64,000 bases of DNA from Candidatus Fermentithermobacillaceae bacterium (GTDB taxonomy: Bacteria; Bacillota; Sulfobacillia; Fermentithermobacillales; Fermentithermobacillaceae). The translations under genes and the position numbers were made by a program. The stretch lies in NCBI GenBank assembly GCA_018052475.1, contig JAGPNG010000001.1:81506-145505 (forward strand), read 5' to 3'. The notes under the pieces are model-generated. The model made no database searches, was not told the origin of the DNA, and saw only the letters and a list, made by a program, of their open reading frames with translations. Position 1 is the stretch's first letter; each line of letters begins with the position of its first letter. This document shows, piece after piece, positions 35,768 to 45,382 of this stretch.

Positions 35768-37165
35768 TCATCCCCAATCACAGCTATTGCCTAGTTCCCG
35801 AAGAACATCGACTATCGATTCAAACTGCATTCCCCGGGAAGCTTTCACCAAATAGACGTCGCCACGCTGAAGCAGGTGACTTATAAAGTCTAGAGCTTTA
35901 TCCTTGTCTGAGAACCAAAAAGCCGTTTCGTCAGTCCCTTGAGATCTGCCATGGTCCCAACCCTGCTTAGTATGGATACTCAAGGGTCCTACAGCAATCA
36001 AGATATCAGCCTTGTTTCTCGCATATACTCCCACTTCAAAATGTGCTTTAGGCGCATATTCCCCCATCTCTAGCATATCGCCCAAAACCGCAATCTTGCG
36101 GATCCCCGGAATATCGTGTAGAAGGTCCAACGCCGCCTTGGTTGATTTCACGCTGGCATTGTACGCATCGTTTACTATTGTAACCTTTTCTGTATGTACT
36201 ACCTCTTGTCTCATCGGGCTCAGGTCCACATTACAAAGACCCGAACGAACCTCGTCCGTAGAAAGCCCAAGTTCATACCCTATGGCTATTGCTGCCAGTG
36301 AGTTCTGAATCTGATGAAAACCTGGCATATGCAGGATAAATTCCTCTGCTTTACCAAGATAGCCAGCTTTGAACTGATATGTAGACTCGTCTACTTTGTG
36401 TATATCGAATGCTCTACAATCCGCATCGTCACGTAACCCGTAGCTGACTACTCGACACTTGGCTCGGTCACTCACCTTCCGCACAAATTCGCTGTCCCAA
36501 CACAGAAATGCTATGCCATCATCAGGCAGACTTTCCAGAATTTCTGCTTTAGCGGAAGCTATCTTGTCTATGCTTCCCAAGACTCCTATGTGAGATTCAG
36601 AGATGTCTGTTAGAACACCAAATTTCGGTTTTGCAATTCCGCAAAGCTCCCGTATCTCTCCTTTAGCTCGCATGGCCATCTCCAAAACCGCGTATCGGTA
36701 ACCCGGTTCCATCTGCATCACGGCCAACGGCAAACCGATATGGGAGTTCATGTTTCCGGGGTTCTTGTATGTCTTGAAACGCTGATTGAGAACGGAAGAC
36801 ACCAAATCCTTAGTGCTTGTTTTGCCTACGCTGCCGGTTATACCGATGACATCAACTTGCATGCGTGCTAGGTAATCGGCAGCCAGTTTCCCTAGCGCCT
36901 GAGTAGTAGACTGTACCAAAACGATCCCAAATCTAGGGTCCGGGACCTCTACCGGTTTCTCAACAATCGCCCCAACTGCGCCTTTTGCAGCAACCTCATT
37001 GATATGATCATGGGCATCTACCCTTTCGCCACATATCGCGCAGAATAAAGACCCTCTCACATCCGTTCGCGAATCAATGCTCACGCTCTCGGCCTCTGCA
37101 AAAGGGTCCCCCTGCAAGATCTCCCCATCAACAATCCCAGCTACCTCCAAAAGGCTATACTTCAC
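35768..37165 (-). CDS. murF: UDP-MurNAc-tripeptide-D-Ala-D-Ala ligase
   Basis: 465 residues. N-terminal MurF domain with SIDSRTDVRGSLFCAI, P-loop ITGSVGKTSTKDL, NPGNMNSHIGLPLA and NDAYNASVKSTKAAL. It adds D-Ala-D-Ala to complete the stem peptide. GTG start with GGGGAG seven bases upstream; one base separates it from the murE stop. Confidence 0.95.
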   Translation of the reverse strand: MKYSLLEVAGIVDGEILQGDPFAEAESVSIDSRTDVRGSLFCAICGERVDAHDHINEVAAKGAVGAIVEKPVEVPDPRFGIVLVQSTTQALGKLAADYLARMQVDVIGITGSVGKTSTKDLVSSVLNQRFKTYKNPGNMNSHIGLPLAVMQMEPGYRYAVLEMAMRAKGEIRELCGIAKPKFGVLTDISESHIGVLGSIDKIASAKAEILESLPDDGIAFLCWDSEFVRKVSDRAKCRVVSYGLRDDADCRAFDIHKVDESTYQFKAGYLGKAEEFILHMPGFHQIQNSLAAIAIGYELGLSTDEVRSGLCNVDLSPMRQEVVHTEKVTIVNDAYNASVKSTKAALDLLHDIPGIRKIAVLGDMLEMGEYAPKAHFEVGVYARNKADILIAVGPLSIHTKQGWDHGRSQGTDETAFWFSDKDKALDFISHLLQRGDVYLVKASRGMQFESIVDVLRELGNSCDWG

Positions 37166-37166
37166 T

Positions 37167-38696
37167 TCAAAACTCCCCTAACCCAGGCTTTTCGTGCCCT
37201 GAATAGTCTTTAAGCGCCTCTATTACATTTCGGGCTACTTCGGCGTCGTCAAAGCTAACCACCCGGTCCCCAAGTATTTGATAGGTTTCGTGCCCTTTTC
37301 CTGCAATCACCACTACGTCCCCCTTTTGGGCAAACGAAATTGCCCTGGCAATCGCTTTTCCCCTATCGCTTATGCGCTCAAAAACAAGGCCAGGCTTTGC
37401 TCGTTTGGCTTCATTTACACCTACTTCTATCTGGTCAAGGATCTCTTCTTGGTCTTCAGTCCTTGGGTTGTCATTGGTGATTATGACCACGTCCGCTATT
37501 TCGCCAGAAATTCTGCCCATAACAGGACGCTTAAACTTATCTCTATCACCGCCACAACCAAAGACGACTATGACTCTGTTATCAGCAACTTGTCGAGCGG
37601 TATCTAGGATGTCTTTGAGACTTTCCGGGGTATGAGCATAGTCTACCCAAACCGCATACTCTTCGGTACCTGACACGAGTTCGGCACGTCCCCTGACTCC
37701 CGAAAGCCTAGGAAGGACTTCCGCCACTTCATAAAGGTCTGACCCCAATCCCAAAGATACTGCGCTGGCGGCCAGCGCGTTATATATATTAAACCTACCC
37801 GGTAAGTTAATCTGTGTCCTTATGGTTTTTCCGCCATAGGAAATCGAAAAAGAGCTTCCGCGAGAGCCTACCTCTACGTCAGTTGCACGTACGTCAGATG
37901 GTTGTTCCAAACCGTAAGTGATGCTCATCTCCGGCGCCTTTGACAAGAAGTAGTCGCTGAAAGGATCGTCGTTGTTAATCACTGCAAAAGGAAGATTGCG
38001 CTCAGGCCGGGCTGGTGTCCGAGGAAGGGATTCAAAGAGCTTCCCTTTCGCGTCGATGTAGTTATCGATAGTGCCATGAAAATCCAAGTGGTCGGAACCT
38101 ATATTAGTGAATACTGCCACATCAAACTCAACATGGGCTACCCTGTCAAGAGCCAAAGCGTGAGAAGAAACTTCCATAACCACAGCAGTACAGCCTTTTT
38201 CTACCATCTCTCTTTGCATAGACAAAAGATCCGGGGATTCCGGCGTAGTGTGCTTACAAGGTCGCACCTCTTCACCGATTATGTTATGTACCGTGCCCAG
38301 CAAGCCTGTAGAATACCCCATGCTATCTAGCATGTCTTTCACCATATGACAGGTAGTCGTTTTCCCTTTTGTTCCGGTCACGCCAACTACCAGAAGATCT
38401 CGGCTCGGATTCCCATAGAAGGCGCACGCTAGGTGCGATAACGCAAATCGGGCATCTTCAACTATGGCAATGCCCTTGTCCTGAGGGATGCGAACGATGT
38501 GTTCAACAACTACCCCGCTGGCGCCTTTCGAAAGGGCGTCAGCAACAAAATCGTGTCCGTCCTGTTTGTAGCCTTTTATTGCTACAAACAAATCTCCCGG
38601 CTTCACTTCACGTGAATCGTAAGAAATTCCAGTTACCTCACAATCTCGAACAAGTTGGGCGTTGGAAAGCCCCCGCAATAATAATGAAAGCAACAT
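37167..38696 (-). CDS. murE: UDP-MurNAc-tripeptide synthetase (meso-DAP adding)
   Basis: About 509 residues. N-terminal SYDSREVKPGDLFVAIKG, P-loop VTGTKGKTTTCHM, EVSSHAL and DYAHTPESL. The substrate motif is DNPR (about 409-412), which marks meso-diaminopimelate enzymes, so this organism should have DAP-type peptidoglycan; lysine enzymes have DDPR/DNPA variants instead. GGGGGTGG lies before ATG 38696; GTG 38705 is the longer alternative. Confidence 0.95.
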   Translation of the reverse strand: MLLSLLLRGLSNAQLVRDCEVTGISYDSREVKPGDLFVAIKGYKQDGHDFVADALSKGASGVVVEHIVRIPQDKGIAIVEDARFALSHLACAFYGNPSRDLLVVGVTGTKGKTTTCHMVKDMLDSMGYSTGLLGTVHNIIGEEVRPCKHTTPESPDLLSMQREMVEKGCTAVVMEVSSHALALDRVAHVEFDVAVFTNIGSDHLDFHGTIDNYIDAKGKLFESLPRTPARPERNLPFAVINNDDPFSDYFLSKAPEMSITYGLEQPSDVRATDVEVGSRGSSFSISYGGKTIRTQINLPGRFNIYNALAASAVSLGLGSDLYEVAEVLPRLSGVRGRAELVSGTEEYAVWVDYAHTPESLKDILDTARQVADNRVIVVFGCGGDRDKFKRPVMGRISGEIADVVIITNDNPRTEDQEEILDQIEVGVNEAKRAKPGLVFERISDRGKAIARAISFAQKGDVVVIAGKGHETYQILGDRVVSFDDAEVARNVIEALKDYSGHEKPGLGEF

Positions 38697-38742
38697 AAAA
38701 GCCACCCCCGCTCAGATATGGGCATCAATGACCGGTTTTATG

Positions 38743-40833
38743 CTATTGGCCTACGTCCATTCTGAAAACAGCCTTGACGGTAGTACCTACCGGAACTATC
38801 TTTCCGGCTTGAGGTTCCTGAGTAACACAGAACCCGTTACCCTCTGCGCTCAAAGACAACCCGCTGTCTTTGAGCTTTGCCCGTGCCTGCGTCATCCCAA
38901 GACCCACAATTGAAGGAACCCTGACCATTCCTTCGCCAGGTTCCTCATCACCTTCAGTGTATAATACCACATCCGTGCCTCTTATTACTTTAGAACCGGC
39001 AACCGGAAACTGGTCCAGCACGGTGCCGCCCGAACCCTCAGTGCGTACTGTGAAACCGTCTTGATTTAGTTCATTCAAAGCTGTGTCAACGGGTTTTCCG
39101 ACTAGATTAGGAACTTTTACAACATCCTGCCCTCCAATGTCTAGGACTTCCTCTTGGGGTGGGATTTCAAGGTAGCGCAACATATCCCGCATAATCGATG
39201 AAAATACTGGTGCGGCGACAACGCCACCATAGTAGTCGCCTTTTGGCTCGTCTATCATTACCAGAAGCACCACTTGCGGGTCATTAGCAGGTGCAAACCC
39301 AACAAATGATGATATGTACTTGTCTTGGGCTATCTTTCCATCTACTACTTTGTTGGAGGTACCAGTCTTGCCTGCGAGGCGGTATCCTGGCACATAAGCT
39401 GACTTTCCGGTACCTTCTGAGACAACTTTCTCCAGGGCCAAGCGCATTTCTTGCGCCGTCTGTTCGGAGATCACCTGTCTGACCGGCTCGCAAGACGCAG
39501 ACTCGACCACGTTTCCTTCGGCATCAGTGACTTCTTTAACCACGTGTGGGACAACAATATCTCCGCCGTTAGCTATGGCAGATACAGCAGTCACTATCTG
39601 CATCGGTGTGGTCTGAAGAGTCTGTCCGTACGACATGACCGCAAGGTCAATTTCTCTGGCTTGATCTTTTGGCACAATAATCCCTGCCGATTCGCCCGGA
39701 AGATCGATCCCTGTACATGATGTGATCCCAAAAAGATCGGCGTAATGGTAGAAATCTTCTATACCTATTTTCTGAGCTATTTGCACGAAACCTACGTTGC
39801 ATGAATTCTGGATCACTTGCACAAAGGTCTGCTTGCCATGGGCAATCGACTGGTTGCAGTGTAGTATCTCTACTCCTACCTTTAAACTGCCATTACAATA
39901 GAACACATCTGTCGGCTTTACAGATCCACACTCTAGCCCTATTGCTCCTGTCACAGGCTTGAAAGTAGAACCCGGCGGAAAAGAATCTGTAACCGCCTTT
40001 ATCCTTCGGTTGGCCGCAGGATACTCATCGTAGTTGTTAGGGTCATATCCCGGACGAATCGCCAAGGCAAGGATCTCACCATTTGACGGGTCCATCGCCA
40101 CCACAACGCCGCCCGCAGCATTGGATTCTGCGATCCTCTTGTCAAGTTCTCTTTCCACTATGAATTGGATGGGTTCATCAATGGTAAGAACAAGGTTTTT
40201 CCCGTCTGAAGGAGGTATATACCCTTTTTCTGATTGAGGTATTATATTGCCCAGAGCATCTACTTCAACGGTGAACTTACCGGGGGTTCCTCTTAACAGA
40301 TCGTCATATTGATACTCCAAACCCTCAAGCCCATCATTATCAATGCCTACTATGCCCAGAACTTGGGCCAACAATGTCCCTTTCGGCCAAACTCTCATGG
40401 ATTCCTGAGTAAACCCTATACCTTGGAGGTTTAGTTCCTTTATCTTGCGGACTATGTCATCCGGAAGTTTCCTTTTGATCCACTCGAAGCCGCTGGTTCT
40501 CGTCAGAATTGCAAGCACCTTTTCGTAATCCATGCCCAAAACATCGGATAGGACCTCGGCCGTGTGGACCGGGTCCTTTATCTGAGATGGAATAGCATAT
40601 AAAGATTCCACATCAATGCTGAATGCGAGTTCATGCCCATTTCTGTCAACGATGATTCCGCGCTTGGGCTGTATTGGTATGTCGTTCATTCTCATATCCA
40701 ACGCCATTTGGCTTAGCTCTTGTGCCCATATGATCTGAACATAAACCAATCGTGCCAATATCAGCGCGAAACAAACGAATAAAAAAGACAAAACTACCTT
40801 GAGCCGTTTCCGGACTTCCGCTCTCCCCATCAT
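38743..40833 (-). CDS. Class B penicillin-binding protein with PASTA domains (FtsI/SpoVD-like)
   Basis: 696 residues: one N-terminal membrane segment, pedestal domain, transpeptidase with PPGSTFKP (Ser289), SCN in the second motif and AGKTGTSN as the third, then two C-terminal PASTA repeats (about 568-630 KVPNLVGKPV, and 635-693 RVPSIVGLGM). It cross-links septal peptidoglycan. Bacillus has both PbpB and SpoVD in this place; here one gene must be the division enzyme or serve both roles. GGAGAG precedes the ATG. Confidence 0.93.
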   Translation of the reverse strand: MMGRAEVRKRLKVVLSFLFVCFALILARLVYVQIIWAQELSQMALDMRMNDIPIQPKRGIIVDRNGHELAFSIDVESLYAIPSQIKDPVHTAEVLSDVLGMDYEKVLAILTRTSGFEWIKRKLPDDIVRKIKELNLQGIGFTQESMRVWPKGTLLAQVLGIVGIDNDGLEGLEYQYDDLLRGTPGKFTVEVDALGNIIPQSEKGYIPPSDGKNLVLTIDEPIQFIVERELDKRIAESNAAGGVVVAMDPSNGEILALAIRPGYDPNNYDEYPAANRRIKAVTDSFPPGSTFKPVTGAIGLECGSVKPTDVFYCNGSLKVGVEILHCNQSIAHGKQTFVQVIQNSCNVGFVQIAQKIGIEDFYHYADLFGITSCTGIDLPGESAGIIVPKDQAREIDLAVMSYGQTLQTTPMQIVTAVSAIANGGDIVVPHVVKEVTDAEGNVVESASCEPVRQVISEQTAQEMRLALEKVVSEGTGKSAYVPGYRLAGKTGTSNKVVDGKIAQDKYISSFVGFAPANDPQVVLLVMIDEPKGDYYGGVVAAPVFSSIMRDMLRYLEIPPQEEVLDIGGQDVVKVPNLVGKPVDTALNELNQDGFTVRTEGSGGTVLDQFPVAGSKVIRGTDVVLYTEGDEEPGEGMVRVPSIVGLGMTQARAKLKDSGLSLSAEGNGFCVTQEPQAGKIVPVGTTVKAVFRMDVGQ

Positions 40834-40854
40834 ATTTCTCTCCGAATAGAACTG

Positions 40855-41295
40855 CTAACGCCGCTCCTTAGCAGCAATCAGATTATCTCTCATAAACTCA
40901 GCCACACGGCTGATCCAAGCAAACAAGCCGCCCGGCGCCTGTTCGTCTGCTGTCAGCTGATCCGGGTCTTCTTTAGCAACTGCGTTGCTATTGTCTATGT
41001 TAACTGCCACTGCCCTCACTTGGATAGGGTCAGTCATGCCCAAAACATCCCTGGCCTGTGCCTCTATAAATGTCAATGATTCCATAGTCGCCACTGTTCG
41101 CTTCAGATCTTCATTGCGCATTTTAAGGTCTTTTAGAGTCTCCTCAAGAGCCATAAGTTCCTGATTCATGGTAGCTACTTGAGCAGGTTGCCAAACTAAC
41201 ATTAGCCCAACTGCAACCAAAAGACCGAAATACAAAATCCCGAAGAATTCAATAGGGACAGACTTTTTCGAATCTAACTCCAGGTTTCTTATCAT
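40855..41295 (-). CDS. ftsL: FtsL-like septum formation protein
   Basis: About 146 residues from ATG 41295: short cytoplasmic N-terminus, one membrane segment (about 16-36) and an extracellular coiled coil (about 43-78, MALEETLKDLKMRNEDLKRT) ending in FIEAQARDVLGMTDP, a leucine-zipper layout typical of FtsL/DivIC. A low-similarity tail of about 45 residues follows. Identity rests on this architecture and position between rsmH and the PBP gene. Confidence 0.85.
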   Translation of the reverse strand: MIRNLELDSKKSVPIEFFGILYFGLLVAVGLMLVWQPAQVATMNQELMALEETLKDLKMRNEDLKRTVATMESLTFIEAQARDVLGMTDPIQVRAVAVNIDNSNAVAKEDPDQLTADEQAPGGLFAWISRVAEFMRDNLIAAKERR

Positions 41296-41310
41296 AGATA
41301 CCACTTCTCC

Positions 41311-42216
41311 CTATTTTTGGATGACCCGCAATTTCGCGCTTCTAGAACGAGGATTGCCTTGTACCTCCGTTTCGCTTGGCCGCAGTACCTTCTTGGTCCT
41401 AATGGTACCACCATGCCTCGCTTCCAATTCTTTGAAGGTGACCTTAGCTATCCTATCTTCAAGTGAGTGATACGTTATCACCATGAGAACGCCACCTGGC
41501 TCCAAAAGAGAGAACGCTACTGACAGACTTTCGCCTAACCTTGATAGTTCATCGTTTGTAGCAATCCTCAATGCCTGGAAAGTCCTCCTAGCAGGATGAA
41601 TATAGTCTTTCCTTGCTCCTGCAGGCAGTGCATTTGTTACGACGTCAACAAGGTCTTGTGTGGTCAGAATCGGTTCGTTAGTTCGCCTAAATACAATCTC
41701 CCTGGCAATACGGCGGGAAAAACGCTCTTCACCGTATTCTCTTATGATGCGCTCCAGTTCCTCTTCACTAGCCTCGGACACGATGTCTGCTGCTCGTTTC
41801 GGCGAACATGGATTCATCCTCATGTCTAGCGGAGCATCGGTCCTATAAGAGAAACCCCGTTCATACCTGTCAAGTTGCCTAGATGAGACTCCAAGATCAA
41901 ACAAGGCCGCGCTTATCCTAGAAACACCTAGTTTTGATAATAGTCTTTCCAGTTGCCTGTAATCCCATTTAAACGCCTTAAAACGACCGCAGAATTCCTC
42001 GTCGATTCTGCTCTGAGCGGTCAAAACCGCCTCGTTGTCTACATCTATCCCGAAAACGAAAGTGTACGGGCTGTTTCTCAAGATCTCTAGCGAATGTCCT
42101 CCGTCGCCAACTGTGCAGTCAAAAACAACGTTCCTCTGAACTTCTAGTACGAAACTGACAACTTCCGAGACCATTACAGGCTCGTGATAGTTATGGTGAG
42201 GTCGCTCTGCCATCAT
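41311..42216 (-). CDS. rsmH: 16S rRNA (cytosine1402-N4)-methyltransferase
   Basis: 301 residues. HEPVMVSEVV, FDCTVGDGGHSLEIL (SAM motif I), ALFDLGVSSRQLD, RRTFQALRIATNDEL and YHSLEDRIAK are MraW/RsmH signatures. It methylates C1402 in the ribosomal P-site. The start overlaps mraZ by four bases (ATGA). Confidence 0.96.
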   Translation of the reverse strand: MMAERPHHNYHEPVMVSEVVSFVLEVQRNVVFDCTVGDGGHSLEILRNSPYTFVFGIDVDNEAVLTAQSRIDEEFCGRFKAFKWDYRQLERLLSKLGVSRISAALFDLGVSSRQLDRYERGFSYRTDAPLDMRMNPCSPKRAADIVSEASEEELERIIREYGEERFSRRIAREIVFRRTNEPILTTQDLVDVVTNALPAGARKDYIHPARRTFQALRIATNDELSRLGESLSVAFSLLEPGGVLMVITYHSLEDRIAKVTFKELEARHGGTIRTKKVLRPSETEVQGNPRSRSAKLRVIQK

Positions 42217-42653
42217 ATTCCGACGACGCTTTCTGCTAAAGCCGAAAACCGTTCGCCTAGATCTTCTTTCGCATCATCCCAGGCTTCCTTATTCCATATC
42301 TCTATCCGGCTTCCAACCCCCAGGATAAACACATCTTTGTTCAATCCGGCGTACTCTCTGAGATTCTGAGGTAAGATAACCCTACCCTGTTTGTCGGGCT
42401 CGACTTCCTGAGCACCTGACAAAAAATATCTTGCGAAATTCCGCCCGTCTTTCTGATTCATGGGTATGGCTTTGAGCTTATCGATAACGCTGTTCCACTC
42501 ATCGTATGGATAAACAAACAGACACTTGTCCAAACCTCGCGCCACTACAAACCTAGGACCAAGAGTCTCTCTGAACCTTACGGGCAGAGCCACTCTGCCT
42601 TTGTTATCCAGCGTATGCAGGTATTCTCCAACAAATCCGCTCATTTGGACCAT
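42213..42653 (-). CDS. mraZ: Transcriptional regulator MraZ
   Basis: MraZ is an AbrB-fold ring protein that binds its own promoter and represses the dcw cluster in several bacteria. The two SpoVT-AbrB repeats show as HTLDNKGRVALPVRFRE and VEPDKQGRVILPQNLREY. I start at ATG 42653 (146 residues); ATG 42644 gives the canonical 143 residues (MSGFVGEYLHTL). ATG 42653 overlaps a TATAAT on the - strand (42657-42652), which may be the -10 of the cluster promoter and would favour 42644. GTG 42680 is less likely. I did not find clear repeated MraZ boxes upstream. Confidence 0.93.
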   Translation of the reverse strand: MVQMSGFVGEYLHTLDNKGRVALPVRFRETLGPRFVVARGLDKCLFVYPYDEWNSVIDKLKAIPMNQKDGRNFARYFLSGAQEVEPDKQGRVILPQNLREYAGLNKDVFILGVGSRIEIWNKEAWDDAKEDLGERFSALAESVVGI

Positions 42654-42790
42654 TATACCCCACTTTTCACCGCTTTGCACCTACATTCTCCATATGGATC
42701 TTTATTTCCTGCTAGATCACTAATCTTTTCGAAGAATATTTTGAAAAATAGGTTGCCGGTGCCCAGGAGAATAGACGTCGGATATATAAA

Positions 42791-42818
42791 CTGCCGCTGC
42801 TTTTAAAAGCAGCGGCAG
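42791..42818 (-). terminator. Rho-independent terminator after the zinc-ribbon gene
   Basis: A perfect 28-base palindrome: arms CTGCCGCTGC and GCAGCGGCAG around TTTTAAAA, followed on the - strand by TTTATAT. It ends transcription coming from the zinc-ribbon gene before the mraZ promoter region. Confidence 0.75.
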
Positions 42819-42856
42819 CCTCAGGAAAGAGGTCTTTAGAAACCACGTTTTACAAT

Positions 42857-43063
42857 CTAGGCATGTACTACCGCCGGAACATTAGAGGCGCCCTCACGCT
42901 CAATGGAAAGAACTTGTCCATTGCACCTAGGGCACCTCAACATCAATGCAACCCTCTGGTCATTATCATCGGGATCCTGTGTCTGCAACTCATGAATCTC
43001 AATCAACCCTTGGACGCCACAAGCAAGGCAAACGTACTCTACAATCTTTGGCGACCGCTCCAC
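42857..43063 (-). CDS. Small zinc-ribbon protein
   Basis: 68 residues from GTG 43063, chosen because AGAGGGGG lies nine bases upstream; GTG 43105 is the longest frame and lacks a ribosome-binding site. Two CxxC knuckles, CLAC (about residue 12) and CPRC (about 44), should bind one zinc ion. Between them lies an acidic loop. I do not recognise a family or function. It sits alone between the terminator of the kor/mutase unit and its own terminator. Confidence 0.72.
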   Translation of the reverse strand: MERSPKIVEYVCLACGVQGLIEIHELQTQDPDDNDQRVALMLRCPRCNGQVLSIEREGASNVPAVVHA

Positions 43064-43176
43064 TATACAAAGCCCCCTCTGTATGGATTTTGTCAGGCCG
43101 CACACTAAAGGATGTATTGCTGTACGTCAGATATATTCTGTGGAAAGGAGCTGATTTCCTTCCTTGCGCTGAAACA

Positions 43177-43211
43177 ATTAAAGGGAATCCCATAATGGGA
43201 TTCCCTTTAAT
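43177..43211 (-). terminator. Terminator of the kor-mutB-mce unit
   Basis: Two 17-base arms, ATTAAAGGGAATCCCAT and ATGGGATTCCCTTTAAT, are perfect inverted repeats around a single A. It lies 18 bases after the mce stop and is followed on the - strand by TGTTTC. The A- and T-rich edges fit a Rho-independent terminator. Confidence 0.78.
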
Positions 43212-43228
43212 GTCTTCATTGGCAAACG

Positions 43229-43639
43229 CTAAACCGATTCTTCGACCAGTTCAATGAGCACCCCGCACGTGCTTTTCGGATGCAGAAACGCCACTTTTGT
43301 TCCATGGGCTCCTGGCCTTGGCTCCTTGTCAATAAGCCTGAGTCCCTGAGATTCGGCAATCTTGAGAGATTCGACTACAGAATCTGTTTCAAACGCCACA
43401 TGGTGGATACCTTCGCCTCTGGAAGATAAGAACTTCGCAATAGTACTATCTTCCGAGGTAGGTTCAAGAAGCTCGATTCTGCTTTCTCCAATTGGAAGAA
43501 ATGCAACCCGAACCTTCTGAGATTCAACCTCTTCAATTCCGCCAACTTTCAGATTGAAGGCCTTGGTAAACACCTCTACTGCTTTTTTGAGATCGGTTAC
43601 AGCGATCCCTAGGTGATTAATCTTCTTTAGCACAGGCAT
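43229..43639 (-). CDS. mce: Methylmalonyl-CoA epimerase
   Basis: 136 residues, one vicinal-oxygen-chelate domain pair. NHLGIAV (His near 9), GIHHVAFET and the C-terminal IELVEE carry the expected metal ligands, and RPGAHGTKVAFLHPKS is typical of Mce. It interconverts (S)- and (R)-methylmalonyl-CoA. The gene directly follows the mutase, which uses the R form. Last gene before the hairpin at 43177-43211. Confidence 0.93.
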   Translation of the reverse strand: MPVLKKINHLGIAVTDLKKAVEVFTKAFNLKVGGIEEVESQKVRVAFLPIGESRIELLEPTSEDSTIAKFLSSRGEGIHHVAFETDSVVESLKIAESQGLRLIDKEPRPGAHGTKVAFLHPKSTCGVLIELVEESV

Positions 43640-43675
43640 CAGTCCTTTCAGAAAAGATTCTCAACCTCTTAGCCT

Positions 43676-45331
43676 TTACAGCTCCTGACTAGGTCGGTAC
43701 ATCCCAAATACGCCTCTTAGGACATCGCAGATTTCGCCTATAGTAGCATAGACTTTGACTGCTTCGACGATTGGAGGAACCAGGTTATCTTCGCCCCTTG
43801 CCGCTTTTTCCACGGCTTCAAGAGCGCCGGCAACAGCTATGCCGTCTCGCCTGGACTTAAGATCCGCGAGCCGCTGCTTCTGGCTCTCTCCTATAGCAGG
43901 ATCTACTCTCAGAAGATTCTTAGGCTGCTCCTCTTCGACTTCAAAGCAATTAACGCCAACCACAAGGCGCTTTTTCGATTCAACGGCTTTTTGATACCTG
44001 TATGCGCTGTCTTGTATTTCACGCTGCATGAACCCATTCTCTATAGCCCTCACTGCGCCACCCATGTCGTCGATCTTCTTGATGTATTCAGAAGCTAACC
44101 GCTCCAATTCATCTGTCAGTTTCTCAACGAAATAGCTTCCGGCCAGAGGATCTATGCTGTCTGCAACTCCAGATTCATACGCGATGACTTGTTGCGTCCT
44201 TATGGCCGTGCGCACAGAATCTTCGCTGGGTAATGCCAACGCTTCATCCTTTGAGTTCGTGTGTAGCGACTGGGTGCCGCCTAACACTGCAGCCAATGCC
44301 TCCATAGCCGTTCGAACTATATTGTTATCTGGCTGCTGGGCAGTAAGCGAGGAACCCGCTGTTTGAGTATGGAACCTCAACATCATGGACTTAGGTTCCT
44401 TCGCTCCGAAACGTTCCTTCATGATCCTAGCCCAAAGTCTTCTGGCAGCCCTGAACTTGGCAATCTCTTCGAAGAAATTCATGTGGCTGTTGAAGAAGAA
44501 AGAAAGCCTACCTGCAAATTCGTCAACGTCCAAACCCTTATCTATAGCCGCTTGGACATATGCGATACCGTCAGCCAAAGTAAATGCTATCTCTTGGGCT
44601 GCAGTGCTTCCTGCTTCTCTTATGTGATATCCGCTAATGGATATCGTGTTCCACGACGGAATGCTCTGAGAACAGTATTCGAAAATATCCGTAACCAGCC
44701 TCATCGAAGGTCCAGGTGGGAATATATAAGTGCCACGGGCAATATACTCCTTCAATATATCGTTCTGAACCGTCCCTTTTAATCGACTGGGCTCAACTCC
44801 CTGTTTTTCTGCTACTGCCTGATACATGGCGAGGAGGATTGCGGCCGGCGCATTAATGGTCATCGAAGTAGAAACCTTATCCAGAGGAATTCCGTCAAAT
44901 ACAACTTCCATATCCTCAAGAGAATCTATGGCCACTCCCACACGCCCAACTTCGCCTTCAGCCAAAGGATGGTCGGAATCGTATCCCATCTGAGTAGGGA
45001 GATCAAACGCTACGCTCAAACCTGTTTGCCCCTGCTCAAGGAGAAATCGAAATCTCTCATTTGTCTCTTTAGCTGTGCCGAAACCTGCATATTGCCGCAT
45101 TGTCCACAGGCGGCCTCGGTACATGGTAGGTTGAACTCCGCGAGTAAAGGGGTACTCGCCTGGAAACCCCAGCTTGCTAAGATAGTCCCACTCCTTAAGA
45201 TCTTCTGGAGTGTAGATGCGTTCGACCGGAATTCCAGAATCGGTGCTGAATTCCTCTTGCCTTTCCGGATACCTTTTTAGGACCTTGGCTAGGGTCCCTT
45301 GTTCCCATGTTTTCTTAGCTTCATCTATCAA
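43676..45331 (-). CDS. mutB: Methylmalonyl-CoA mutase, large (catalytic) subunit only
   Basis: 551 residues: the TIM-barrel substrate domain with [54 protein letters not shown] and LHTNSKDEA. The Tyr and Arg positions match methylmalonyl- rather than isobutyryl-CoA mutases as far as I can judge by eye. The protein stops before the DxHxxG cobalamin-binding domain of full-length enzymes, so it needs a separate B12-binding subunit, as in archaea and some Clostridia. No such gene is in the window. TTG start with GGGGG about ten bases upstream. It follows korC by 51 bases. Confidence 0.93.
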   Translation of the reverse strand: MIDEAKKTWEQGTLAKVLKRYPERQEEFSTDSGIPVERIYTPEDLKEWDYLSKLGFPGEYPFTRGVQPTMYRGRLWTMRQYAGFGTAKETNERFRFLLEQGQTGLSVAFDLPTQMGYDSDHPLAEGEVGRVGVAIDSLEDMEVVFDGIPLDKVSTSMTINAPAAILLAMYQAVAEKQGVEPSRLKGTVQNDILKEYIARGTYIFPPGPSMRLVTDIFEYCSQSIPSWNTISISGYHIREAGSTAAQEIAFTLADGIAYVQAAIDKGLDVDEFAGRLSFFFNSHMNFFEEIAKFRAARRLWARIMKERFGAKEPKSMMLRFHTQTAGSSLTAQQPDNNIVRTAMEALAAVLGGTQSLHTNSKDEALALPSEDSVRTAIRTQQVIAYESGVADSIDPLAGSYFVEKLTDELERLASEYIKKIDDMGGAVRAIENGFMQREIQDSAYRYQKAVESKKRLVVGVNCFEVEEEQPKNLLRVDPAIGESQKQRLADLKSRRDGIAVAGALEAVEKAARGEDNLVPPIVEAVKVYATIGEICDVLRGVFGMYRPSQEL

Positions 45332-45382
45332 GATCGTGTAACCCCCCTTTATTTCCTAAACTCCCGTTCTGCGCAAACTATC

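Noticed and set aside
43676-45331. Mutase gene truncated by a frameshift that removed the B12 domain
   Set aside because: The region after the stop is a 36-base gap leading to mce, with no remnant of a cobalamin domain. The length matches known split large subunits.
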